Shown piece after piece: positions 17,647-24,638 of a stretch of 63,583 bases of DNA. A program made the position numbers and the translations under genes. Source of the DNA: Flavobacteriales bacterium. GTDB lineage: Bacteria > Bacteroidota > Bacteroidia > Flavobacteriales_D > Crocinitomicaceae. The stretch is taken from positions 1-63,583 of the forward strand of contig JADFAL010000038.1 of assembly GCA_015665275.1 (NCBI GenBank), read 5' to 3'. Every line of letters starts with the position of its first letter. The first letter of the stretch is position 1. A model generated the notes under the pieces. That model was given only the letters and a program-made list of their open reading frames with translations. It did no database searches and had not been told where the DNA came from.

Positions 17647-18345
17647 ATGAAGTATTCACTGAACATTTTAATTGTAGTCACGACACTTGTTCTGACAGGT
17701 TGTGCGAACTACAACAACTTCCACAAAAGGAAATACACTAGAGGTTTTTTTCAACCGAAGACGGAAAGGTTGAGGGCATCGGATGATAAGAAAATTGAAA
17801 GTACACCAGAACGTGTAGAAGTTTTAGCGAAATCAGCTGAAAGTGTGCGGTCGCCATTAAGAACAGCTTCGAGTAAAACGACAGCATCTCAAAAAATTAA
17901 GGACGAACTTGATGCGCGAGAGCAAGAAAAGTCTCAGTATGAAAGTGCAGTTCTTCAGGAGAAGGAAATAGACAAAGTCGTCCTTCCGGGCACGGAGCGC
18001 GTAAGCGAAAAGGTGAGTGATTCCAAGAGGAAAAGCAAGCGAACTTCATTGACTGCATCAGAGCGAAATGCCAGAAGCACTTTTGTTTTGGGTATTGTAA
18101 GTATCAGCTTGCTTAGTGCTATCACTGCCACTACCATTATTCTTGCATTTACCTCCGGTTACTTCTTTATGGCCTTCGGTTTGATGAGAATTCCCGCTTT
18201 GTTAGGATTTCTTGGTTTATTCAAGGGCTCCTTCTTTTATGATAAACAAAAACCATTGACTGGAAAGTACAGCAAGTATCGAAAAAAAGGTCTTTTCCTC
18301 TCATTTCTTACCGTTGTTTTATGGATTGTACTTTTTCTCGTTTAA
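17647..18345 (+). CDS. Lipoprotein with C-terminal membrane helices, 232 residues
   Basis: I take the ATG at 17647 because it gives a lipoprotein signal (MKYSLNILIVVTTLVLTGC, lipobox LTGC, Cys at residue 19); the frame is open from 17581. A charged, low-complexity middle (residues 20-150, many Lys, Glu and Ser; includes VLAKSAESVRSPLRTASSKT) is followed by three hydrophobic segments (about 158-180, 182-198, 212-231). Combining an N-terminal lipid anchor with C-terminal inner-membrane helices is odd for an outer-membrane lipoprotein and suggests retention in the inner membrane. The family is not identified, though similar lipid-anchor plus helix proteins occur in related marine Flavobacteriales (from memory). 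It converges with the pirin gene across a strong terminator. Confidence 0.7.
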   Translation: MKYSLNILIVVTTLVLTGCANYNNFHKRKYTRGFFQPKTERLRASDDKKIESTPERVEVLAKSAESVRSPLRTASSKTTASQKIKDELDAREQEKSQYESAVLQEKEIDKVVLPGTERVSEKVSDSKRKSKRTSLTASERNARSTFVLGIVSISLLSAITATTIILAFTSGYFFMAFGLMRIPALLGFLGLFKGSFFYDKQKPLTGKYSKYRKKGLFLSFLTVVLWIVLFLV

Positions 18346-18386
18346 AAGAGTTGAGCTCCTAACCACGAGTTTCATGCGCTGAAAAA

Positions 18387-18418
18387 GAAATGCGTCTCGT
18401 TGCAATGAGACGCATTTC
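18387..18418. terminator. Strong bidirectional terminator
   Basis: Perfect 12-base stem GAAATGCGTCTC (18387-18398) with GAGACGCATTTC (18407-18418), 8-base loop. It lies between convergent genes ending at 18345 and 18425; minus-strand read-through meets TTTC and TTTTTC after the stem. Confidence 0.85.
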
Positions 18419-18424
18419 CATTTA

Positions 18425-19579
18425 CTACGATTTTATTTCTTCGGTTCCGTCAGAATGCAAAGCGAATCGTCCTTTCTCTCTGTCGTGTACCTGATCGTAT
18501 CTCGACCAAGGCCAACCACCGAACTGCGTTGCATGATAATCTTCGAAGGTTTGTTGGATCTCCTCTCGCGTGTTCATTACAAAAGGGCCATGTTGAACTA
18601 CCGGTTCGCCAATGGGCTTGCCTTGCAACACGAGAATTTTGGAAACGTCAGCACCTGCTTGTAAAGTCAACGCCTGATTCTCATCTACTTCTGCAGCGTG
18701 GTAATTCGGAATGAACTGCTCGTTAATAACCAAGTCATTCCCTTCATAGTAATACAAAGTTCTGTTCACTCCTTGAGATGCAGCCGGAAGTTCATATGTC
18801 CCGTTGGGTTCCAACTTGATATTGTAAATGGCCACTTCATTTTCTTCAGGATTTGCCCAGGAATTGGGTGGTGCAACCGGGGCTGCCTTATCAATTAGCT
18901 TTCCTGCCAGTACTTCTATCGTTGCTTGTAAAATGTCATCTTCTTTTTCTTCAATTACAGGAATGGATTCGCTCCAAAGCATTTTAAAATGAGGATCTAC
19001 CATCTTACTTCGCTTCGGTAAGTTCAACCAAATTTGAAAGAGCTCCATCGGATTTTCCTTTTCTGATTCAATCAAAGGGAACATTTCCGAGTGTTGTACA
19101 CCTCTTCCTGCAGTCATCCATTGCACATCACCATTACCATATCTTCCTGCCGCTCCAGTGGAATCAGCATGATCGACCATGCCCTCACGAACCACCGTGA
19201 TGGTTTCAAATCCTCGATGCGGGTGCCCAGGAAACCCAGGAACAGATTGTCCGTGATACATGCGGAAGCCATCTTTCAGTAAAAAGTCTTGCCCCATTTG
19301 GCGTCCTTGAAGATAAGAAGGGTCTGGGCCCATCTCTTCATTTCCTTTCGGATATTTATCTTCGTGATGCACGCAAAAAAGAAAGGGATCGCGTGTTTCC
19401 CACTGAAAGCCTAAGGCGCGTACTTCTTTAACAGGATGTTCCATAGTTTCCTCCTCTTCTTTGTTGTCTTTATCTGATTGCTTCGTGCTGTTAGCTAAAA
19501 ATGGCAATGCGACCAGTGATGAACCACCGATCAATAATTTGCCTAAAAAGCCTCGACGATCGTTTTTCGGATTTTCCAT
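18425..19579 (-). CDS. Pirin-family bicupin with twin-arginine (Tat) signal
   Basis: Bicupin metalloprotein of 384 residues. The metal ligands of the N-terminal cupin are all visible: HPHRGFET near residue 119 (two His) and GRGVQHSEM near 157 (His and Glu). Pirins of this class can have quercetinase-like dioxygenase activity or act as redox cofactors, and are normally cytoplasmic or nuclear. Here the first 30 residues are a Tat signal (NDRRGFLGKLLIGG, then a hydrophobic stretch ending ALPFLANS), followed by an acidic linker (DKDNKEEEETMEHP). Export as a folded, metal-loaded protein is therefore predicted. The second cupin (about 265-345) is degenerate. It is divergent from xth, with a perfect palindrome between them. 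Confidence 0.9.
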   Translation of the reverse strand: MENPKNDRRGFLGKLLIGGSSLVALPFLANSTKQSDKDNKEEEETMEHPVKEVRALGFQWETRDPFLFCVHHEDKYPKGNEEMGPDPSYLQGRQMGQDFLLKDGFRMYHGQSVPGFPGHPHRGFETITVVREGMVDHADSTGAAGRYGNGDVQWMTAGRGVQHSEMFPLIESEKENPMELFQIWLNLPKRSKMVDPHFKMLWSESIPVIEEKEDDILQATIEVLAGKLIDKAAPVAPPNSWANPEENEVAIYNIKLEPNGTYELPAASQGVNRTLYYYEGNDLVINEQFIPNYHAAEVDENQALTLQAGADVSKILVLQGKPIGEPVVQHGPFVMNTREEIQQTFEDYHATQFGGWPWSRYDQVHDREKGRFALHSDGTEEIKS

Positions 19580-19590
19580 TCTCTAAAATG

Positions 19591-19604
19591 TTTACCATGG
19601 TAAA
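19591..19604. promoter_or_regulatory. Operator-like perfect palindrome TTTACCATGGTAAA
   Basis: A perfect 14-base palindrome lies between the divergent pirin gene (start 19579) and xth (start 19653), 11 bases before the pirin ATG. It resembles a binding site for a dimeric regulator such as MarR or TetR type. No regulator gene is nearby. Confidence 0.5.
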
Positions 19605-19652
19605 TATAATACATTTAGTTGACATTTCTTACTTTTAACTCAAAGCAACAAC

Positions 19653-20432
19653 ATGCAGATAATTTCATTCAATGTAAACGGCATTCGAGCGATTGCCAAG
19701 AAGGATTTTCATAAGGATATGGGCGAACTAAATGCCGATGTCATTTGCCTTCAGGAAACAAAGTCAACAGTAGATCAAGCGCGAGAGGTAGTGGCGAATT
19801 TGGATGGCTATCATTACTTTGGGAACGAGTCAAAAGCCCGAAAAGGATATTCTGGAACTGGCGTATTAACGAAGGTGAAGCCATTGTCGCAACGTTGCGA
19901 TATGGGAATCGAAGAACACGACCAGGAAGGGCGCGTGATTGCCCTGGAATTTGAAGACTATTTTTTAGTGACCGTTTACACGCCGAATTCAGGAAATGAT
20001 TTAAGACGTCTTGAGTATCGTCAAGGATGGGATACTGCATTTTTGAACTATCTGAAAGATCTTGAACAGGAGAAGCCCGTAGTTGTTTGTGGTGATTTCA
20101 ACGTGGCACATAAGTCCATTGATTTGGCACGTCCAAAGGCAAATTACAATAAGTCGGCTGGACACATGCAGGAAGAAATTGACGGAATGGATGCCTATAC
20201 TTCAAACGGTTTCGTCGATACCTTCCGATTGAAATATCCAGAAACTCCAGAGCAATATTCCTGGTGGAGCTATCGCGGCGGAGCTAGAGAAAGAAATGTA
20301 GGCTGGAGAATCGACTACTTTTTGGTTTCTGAATCCATTCAAGATCGCGTGAAACAAGCATTCATTTTAACAGATGTATTTGGTTCTGATCATTGTCCGG
20401 TTGGGATAGAGTTGTTGAATGGCCTGGAATAG
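19653..20432 (+). CDS. xth: Exodeoxyribonuclease III (AP endonuclease)
   Basis: Cleaves the phosphodiester bond 5' of abasic sites and removes 3'-blocking groups in base-excision repair. The 259 residues match the ExoIII/APE1 fold: IISFNVNGIRA at the N-terminus, VICLQETKS with the metal-binding Glu near residue 35, VVVCGDFNVAHKSIDLARP near 145, WWSYRGGARERNVGWRIDY near 210, and the catalytic FGSDHCPVGI near 245. A one-mismatch -7 box (TACTTTTA, 19630-19637) lies 15 bases upstream. The gene is divergent from the exported pirin and is followed after 44 bases by a thioredoxin-fold gene. Confidence 0.96.
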   Translation: MQIISFNVNGIRAIAKKDFHKDMGELNADVICLQETKSTVDQAREVVANLDGYHYFGNESKARKGYSGTGVLTKVKPLSQRCDMGIEEHDQEGRVIALEFEDYFLVTVYTPNSGNDLRRLEYRQGWDTAFLNYLKDLEQEKPVVVCGDFNVAHKSIDLARPKANYNKSAGHMQEEIDGMDAYTSNGFVDTFRLKYPETPEQYSWWSYRGGARERNVGWRIDYFLVSESIQDRVKQAFILTDVFGSDHCPVGIELLNGLE

Positions 20433-20476
20433 TTCAGCTCTGTAAAGCCATTCTAAGTTCTTCGTCTAACGACAAA

Positions 20477-21088
20477 ATGAAAAATTCTATGAAAGTTGTT
20501 TTAGTCGCGTTCGTGATATTGATTGCCGGAGTTGTAATTGGGCAAGATCAGATGTATGACGTATGTCCATTGAAAGTTGGTGAGGAAGTACCGGGAGACG
20601 TGTCATTGGTCAATGCGGATGGCGAATCGAAGATGATGAGCGACGTGCTCTCAGAAAAATCGATTGTCATATTCTATCGAGGTGGATGGTGTCCTTATTG
20701 CATGCGCCATTTATCAGCATTGCATGAGGTAAAACAAGAAATAGCGGATTTAGGTTATGACTTGGTGGCAATCACACCAGATCAGTTTGACTCTCTTGGT
20801 GTAAGTGAATCAGAAGCACAAACGGATATCGCAATTTATTCGGATAGTGATGCAGACGTCATTGAAGCGTTTGGTTTGGGATGGAAGGTTAACGATGAAT
20901 TGCATGAGAAGTACGTAACGAAGTACGAATTGGACTTAACCGAATGGTCAGGAGATGAACACAGAATTCTTCCTGTGCCTGCCGTTTACGTGATTCACGA
21001 TGGAGTTGTGCAATATCAATATGTCAACCCGAAGTATTCGGTTCGATTGAAACCAGAAACGCTTATTGCAATTTTGGAAACGCTTTGA
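20477..21088 (+). CDS. Secreted peroxiredoxin-like thioredoxin-fold protein
   Basis: Exported AhpC/TSA-family protein of 203 residues. The frame is open from 20393, but that part overlaps xth and looks uncoded, so I take the ATG at 20477 (ATG at 20489 is also possible). A signal peptide spans residues 1-26 (ends VVIGQ). The thioredoxin fold carries GGWCPYCMRHLSALHEV with a WCPYC redox pair near residue 75, then DLVAITPDQFDSLGVSE, and cis-Pro PVPAVYVI near 170. The two-Cys WCxxC type fits a peroxidase-like or disulfide reductase role in the periplasm. It probably shares a transcript with xth, suggesting oxidative damage defence, and ends one base before the convergent gene. Confidence 0.85.
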   Translation: MKNSMKVVLVAFVILIAGVVIGQDQMYDVCPLKVGEEVPGDVSLVNADGESKMMSDVLSEKSIVIFYRGGWCPYCMRHLSALHEVKQEIADLGYDLVAITPDQFDSLGVSESEAQTDIAIYSDSDADVIEAFGLGWKVNDELHEKYVTKYELDLTEWSGDEHRILPVPAVYVIHDGVVQYQYVNPKYSVRLKPETLIAILETL

Positions 21089-21089
21089 T

Positions 21090-21740
21090 TCATTTGTAAA
21101 CGACCAATCGCTTCGAAATCTTATTGTCGTTTTGATCGAGAACGGTGACTAAATAGTCTCCCTTTTCGTAGTCCTTGATGCGCAATTTGAACCGATTGTA
21201 GCCAGAAGCAATGGAGATTTCAATCTCCTCAACGATTTCGCCACTGCGACTCATAACCGTTAAAAATCCTTCGCTGGAAACCATAGAGTCATAGGTGATA
21301 TTGACTTCCTTGTGCGCTTTTCCTTCAACGGGAATCAATTGCATGTTCTTCAAGGATTTTCGGCGAATGATAGCGCTGTCCAAAACGACAGTGTCTTCGA
21401 ATAAATCCACTCGGATGAGTCGATAATGCTCCAATACTCCTTCCGGAAAGTCAATGATGGAAGTTTCGTAGCTGTTCGAACTGTTGTGATCACCAATAGA
21501 TGTAAATGAGGTAACTGGATTCCAGACTTCTTTGTCCAACGATTTCTCTACTAGAACGGTTTTTCCAACTTTCTCTGATGCAACAACAAATTGCACATGA
21601 ATCACTCTTGATGAAAGTCGAACTTCAAAGGACTCTACTTCAATATTGGAAAGTGTAGAATCAGCATTTGAGGCACGAACGGTGCTTACAGATAGTAATA
21701 CAAAAAAGAAGAGTACAAGTGGTTTTTCGACCCAGTACAT
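21090..21740 (-). CDS. Secreted protein with T9SS-like C-terminal domain, copy 1
   Basis: Protein of 216 residues with a signal peptide (about residues 1-23, ending STVRAS). The body has a beta-sandwich-like segment (IEVESFEVRLSSRVIHVQF; VLVEKSLDKEVWNPVTSF; LEHYRLIRVDLFEDT), typical of fibronectin-like Bacteroidota secretion modules. The C-terminus has sorting-domain features: GEIVEEIEISIASGYNRFKL, then YEKGDYLVTVLDQNDNKISK and a final RLVVYK. It is clearly homologous, over its whole length, to the gene at 21890-22546 in the same orientation, 149 bases upstream. Function unknown; it ends one base from the convergent stop at 21088. Confidence 0.8.
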   Translation of the reverse strand: MYWVEKPLVLFFFVLLSVSTVRASNADSTLSNIEVESFEVRLSSRVIHVQFVVASEKVGKTVLVEKSLDKEVWNPVTSFTSIGDHNSSNSYETSIIDFPEGVLEHYRLIRVDLFEDTVVLDSAIIRRKSLKNMQLIPVEGKAHKEVNITYDSMVSSEGFLTVMSRSGEIVEEIEISIASGYNRFKLRIKDYEKGDYLVTVLDQNDNKISKRLVVYK

Positions 21741-21889
21741 AGTTTTGGTTTGTGCACGTTAGTATAGCGTAGTCTCTTGGTACTTAGTGATTCAAAAGTA
21801 TGCCTCAAATGGCAATGATACAAGGGAAAGAGACAGTTAATTTCGTAACGTAGCAGGATTCGCTGAAGCTAAGTTGATTAGGTCGAAAA

Positions 21890-22546
21890 TTATTTTCGAA
21901 CCACCAAGCGCTTTGAGATTTTATTACCGAATTCATCACGGATGGTAGCAAGATAGTCTCCCTTTTCATAATTTTTAATATGCAATTCAAAACGGTTGTA
22001 TCCTTCCGAAATGGAGACGTCAAATTCTTCTACAATTTCTCCCGTTCGTGACATTACAGTTAAGGTTTCTTCGGAGGAGATCATGGAGTCGTACGAAAGT
22101 GTCATTTCCTTGTTCACTTTCCGTGGCACAGGAATCAGAAGCATGTTGGTTAATACTTGTCGATTGATATTCACACGATCCATTTCTGCTGCTTCTCCAT
22201 TGGCGTCTACACGAACAATTCGGAAATACTCGTTAACTCCTTCCGCAAAGTCAATTTCTGAGATTTCATACGTATGCTGTTCTTTGTGACTTTTAATGGA
22301 GGATACTTTTGTAACTGCGGTCCAAGTTTTCTGATCCAATGATTTCTGAATGAGGAAATGATCCCCAAACTCTTCTGAGCTTACGCTCCATCGAAAGTGA
22401 ATAATTCGGGCGGATAATGTAGCCTCTAGATTGTTAAACTCAATTTTTGAAGCCGTGCTATCTCCTTCTTCCTCAAATGCATAGGTAGAAGTGCTTAGCA
22501 AAAGCAACGTAAAAATGAACGTTATTTTATTGAACGAGTTGAGCAT
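21890..22546 (-). CDS. Secreted protein with T9SS-like C-terminal domain, copy 2
   Basis: Protein of 218 residues, paralogue of the 21090-21740 product: both share YDSM-SSE--LTVMSR-GEIVEE in the C-terminal third and an ending NKISKRLVV-K, and both have the KSLD--W segment near residue 70. A signal peptide covers residues 1-23 (ending STYAF). The N-terminal half is a beta-rich sandwich with FLIQKSLDQKTWTAVTK. The tail (GYNRFELHIKNYEKGDYLAT) has the look of a type A T9SS sorting domain. The proteins differ mainly in the variable central strands, as expected after an old tandem duplication. Confidence 0.8.
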   Translation of the reverse strand: MLNSFNKITFIFTLLLLSTSTYAFEEEGDSTASKIEFNNLEATLSARIIHFRWSVSSEEFGDHFLIQKSLDQKTWTAVTKVSSIKSHKEQHTYEISEIDFAEGVNEYFRIVRVDANGEAAEMDRVNINRQVLTNMLLIPVPRKVNKEMTLSYDSMISSEETLTVMSRTGEIVEEFDVSISEGYNRFELHIKNYEKGDYLATIRDEFGNKISKRLVVRK

Positions 22547-22756
22547 AGTTTGTTAGCAGTTCCTATGTATGCATAATAAGATACTACTAACTAAACGGTT
22601 TAGCAAGAAATCTAGTTGCTAGTTATCAACAATAAAAATGTTGGTAATACACGAATAGAATTTACCGCTGAAGATTGGCTGGCATTGATTGAACATACTG
22701 CAGTGTTTGTTGAATCGAGGCTATTCTCTATCCTGGTCAGTTAAAAATGATTTAAT

Positions 22757-22838
22757 GCACCCCTCTTTAATTCTCCCCTCAAAAGGGAGAGGTAATTTCC
22801 TCCTCCCTTGAGGGAGGTGCCGTAGGCGGAGGGTGACA
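22757..22838. repeat. Intergenic palindromic repeat (REP-like)
   Basis: The block contains CACCCCTC, a hairpin CTCCC-N7-GGGAG (22773-22789), a hairpin CCTCCCT-TG-AGGGAGG (22802-22817), then GCCGTAGGCGGAGGGTG. The outer CACCC (22759-22763) can pair with GGGTG (22831-22835). This is the layout of short G/C-rich mobile palindromic repeats seen dispersed in Bacteroidota intergenic regions (from memory). I saw no second copy in this window. It sits 17 bases from the psd stop and occupies most of the 308-base gap; the rest of the gap shows nothing. Confidence 0.6.
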
Positions 22839-22854
22839 GTTGCACCATTTGTCA

Positions 22855-23520
22855 TTACTTCAACTCGCCAATCTTCGTCATGCGTCCTTGAACAACGTCG
22901 CCAATCTTTACATCGATTTTAGCATCTAAGGGAAGGAGAAGGTCTACACGTGATCCGAACTTGATGAACCCGAACTCTTCCGCTGCGGTGACTTTTTGAT
23001 CTTCACGAACGTAATAACAAATGCGCCGTGCAACGGCTCCGGCAATTTGTCGGAAGAGTACCTTTTGACCGTTTGCATGCTCCGTAACAATGGTAGTGCG
23101 TTCGTTATCTGTACTACTTTTCGGGTGCCAAGCTACTAGGAACAAACCTTTGTGGTACTTGACGTATTTAATAACTCCTGAAATGGGATTGCAATTCTGA
23201 TGCACGTTCAACGGCGACATAAAGATCGAAATCTGAATACGCTTGTCTTTGAAATATTCTGTTTCCTCCACTTCTTCAATCACGACCACTTTGCCATCAG
23301 CAGGACAAACGATATCGTTGACATCAAATTTCGGTACTCTTTTCGGTATGCGAAAAAACTGAACCACAAGGTAAAACATGACCAAAACGCCAAGAGATAA
23401 TAAAAGGAAAAGCCAAAGCCATCCTACTGCTTGATACAAGAAATAATTTCCGGTTTGAATGGCTGATAGAATAAGCAGCGCAACAAGAATGATGGTGTAT
23501 CCCTCGCGGTGGATTTTCAT
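22855..23520 (-). CDS. psd: Phosphatidylserine decarboxylase, short pyruvoyl type
   Basis: Makes phosphatidylethanolamine from phosphatidylserine at the inner membrane. The 221 residues are the short archaetidylserine-type form: two N-terminal hydrophobic helices (about 8-28 and 33-52), then VCPADGKVVVIEEVEETEYF near 70, FMSPLNVHQNCNP near 100, and the self-cleavage motif FGSRVDLLLPL near 190, where cleavage at Gly-Ser would form the pyruvoyl group. It follows cdsA (13-base gap), so two steps of phospholipid synthesis are joined: CDP-diacylglycerol and then PE; the serine synthase step is elsewhere. A -7 box (TATCTTTG, 23535-23542) lies 14 bases before the ATG, inside the cdsA 3' end. Confidence 0.9.
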   Translation of the reverse strand: MKIHREGYTIILVALLILSAIQTGNYFLYQAVGWLWLFLLLSLGVLVMFYLVVQFFRIPKRVPKFDVNDIVCPADGKVVVIEEVEETEYFKDKRIQISIFMSPLNVHQNCNPISGVIKYVKYHKGLFLVAWHPKSSTDNERTTIVTEHANGQKVLFRQIAGAVARRICYYVREDQKVTAAEEFGFIKFGSRVDLLLPLDAKIDVKIGDVVQGRMTKIGELK

Positions 23521-23533
23521 GAATTAGTTTTGG

Positions 23534-24382
23534 TCAAAGATACGGATAAATGGATGCCCATGCCATAAAAAACGGTACGGAGAAGAACACCGCATCGAAG
23601 CGATCTAGAATTCCTCCATGCCCTGGAAGAATGGATCCAGAGTCTTTTATTTTTAATGATCTCTTGAACAATGATTCGTACAAATCTCCCAAAATGGCGC
23701 AAGGAGCTATGATTAATGCGGCTCCAATCCAGAAACCAAGCGATTCGTTCGTATCGAATAGGGTGCCAATTAAAAACCCAACCAATATGGTCATCAAAAC
23801 TCCCCCAAGCGTTCCTTCCCAAGTTTTTTTCGGAGAAATTCGTTCGAACAATTTTGTTTTTCCGATGAGGCGACCGGTTAAGTAGGCAAATGTATCGTTG
23901 GCCCAGATCAATAGGAACATTCCTCCAACTTTAGGCATAAAGAATCCATCGGTTGGGCGAATATCGTTAAAGTTATGATCGTGGAAATTCATTTCTGTTA
24001 CCAAGAAGAAAGGGAGTACGATGTAAAAAATACCGGCAATCTGAATGGTGCTATTCAAAATTGGGTTCTTCTTCTTCCTCCAAAGCTCGGTGAGCATCAT
24101 AATGAGAATAACAGGCACAATTAAGGTGTAGCAGGCAATTGTTAGAACTTGATATAAGGTCAGAACTGCAATGGTAAAAATGACGACCCCGCCTAAAGTT
24201 CCGATTCTCCAATCGACTTCAATGGTACGTTGCGATTGAAACAACTTGTTGAATTCTACCAACCCCAAAATCATAAAGCCAGCAAATACTGCTGTTGCAT
24301 ACCAGTCGTCCAAGAGGATAGACCCCAAAATCACGGCAACGAAAATTGCTCCTGTGATAGATCGAACGACCAGATTATTCAT
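23534..24382 (-). CDS. cdsA: Phosphatidate cytidylyltransferase CdsA
   Basis: Multi-pass inner-membrane enzyme converting phosphatidic acid and CTP to CDP-diacylglycerol. It has 282 residues and about seven transmembrane segments. The signature lies near the C-terminus: SPKKTWEGTLGGVLMTILVG near residue 185 and LGDLYESLFKRSLKIKDSG near 235, then PGHGGILDRFDA near 258 with the conserved metal-binding Asp. The start codon overlaps the DUF2007 gene end by eight bases, and the run ftsH-DUF2007-cdsA-psd is one transcription direction. An exact -7 box with TTG at N19 sits just before the ATG, so cdsA could also be transcribed independently. Confidence 0.94.
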   Translation of the reverse strand: MNNLVVRSITGAIFVAVILGSILLDDWYATAVFAGFMILGLVEFNKLFQSQRTIEVDWRIGTLGGVVIFTIAVLTLYQVLTIACYTLIVPVILIMMLTELWRKKKNPILNSTIQIAGIFYIVLPFFLVTEMNFHDHNFNDIRPTDGFFMPKVGGMFLLIWANDTFAYLTGRLIGKTKLFERISPKKTWEGTLGGVLMTILVGFLIGTLFDTNESLGFWIGAALIIAPCAILGDLYESLFKRSLKIKDSGSILPGHGGILDRFDAVFFSVPFFMAWASIYPYL

Positions 24383-24638
24383 GAGTCAAATTTAGGATTT
24401 CGCGTGCTTTCTCCAAGTCTTCTTGACGTACTTTTAGGTATAAATAGCCGAAGGCCTGATACGAAGAATCCCGCTGATCAAAAATCACAGCGGGAACTTC
24501 TGCTTCAACTAATTGCATATGCTTAATGCGAATGACGTATTCATCACGTGATTCGAAAATGGTTACCCATTCAGGCTCCGGGACTAGTTTCGTCCGCAGC
24601 GCCGTCCACCGGTTTTTCATTTTCCGAATCAGCTTCAT
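24375..24638 (-). CDS. DUF2007-type small protein, 87 residues
   Basis: Protein of 87 residues belonging by appearance to the DUF2007 putative signal-transducing group: WVTIFESRDEYVIRIKHMQL, then VEAEVPAVIFDQRDSS and LYLKVRQEDLEKAREIL resemble the family core of an alternating strand-helix-strand layout. Function unknown. The start is uncertain: ATG at 24638 overlaps ftsH by 68 bases and ATG at 24620 by 50, and no in-frame ATG follows ftsH before the conserved part, so overlap with ftsH is real whichever is used. Its end overlaps cdsA by eight bases. The arrangement ftsH-DUF2007-cdsA suggests a link with membrane quality control; that is inference. Confidence 0.78.
   Translation of the reverse strand: MKLIRKMKNRWTALRTKLVPEPEWVTIFESRDEYVIRIKHMQLVEAEVPAVIFDQRDSSYQAFGYLYLKVRQEDLEKAREILNLTHE
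24387..24416 (-). promoter_or_regulatory. Promoter-like site before cdsA, inside the DUF2007 gene
   Basis: On the minus strand TTG (24416-24414), 19 bases, then TAAATTTG (24394-24387), and the cdsA ATG four bases later. It matches the full TTG-N-TAnnTTTG form, but lies in coding sequence of the upstream gene, so chance is possible. Confidence 0.4.
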
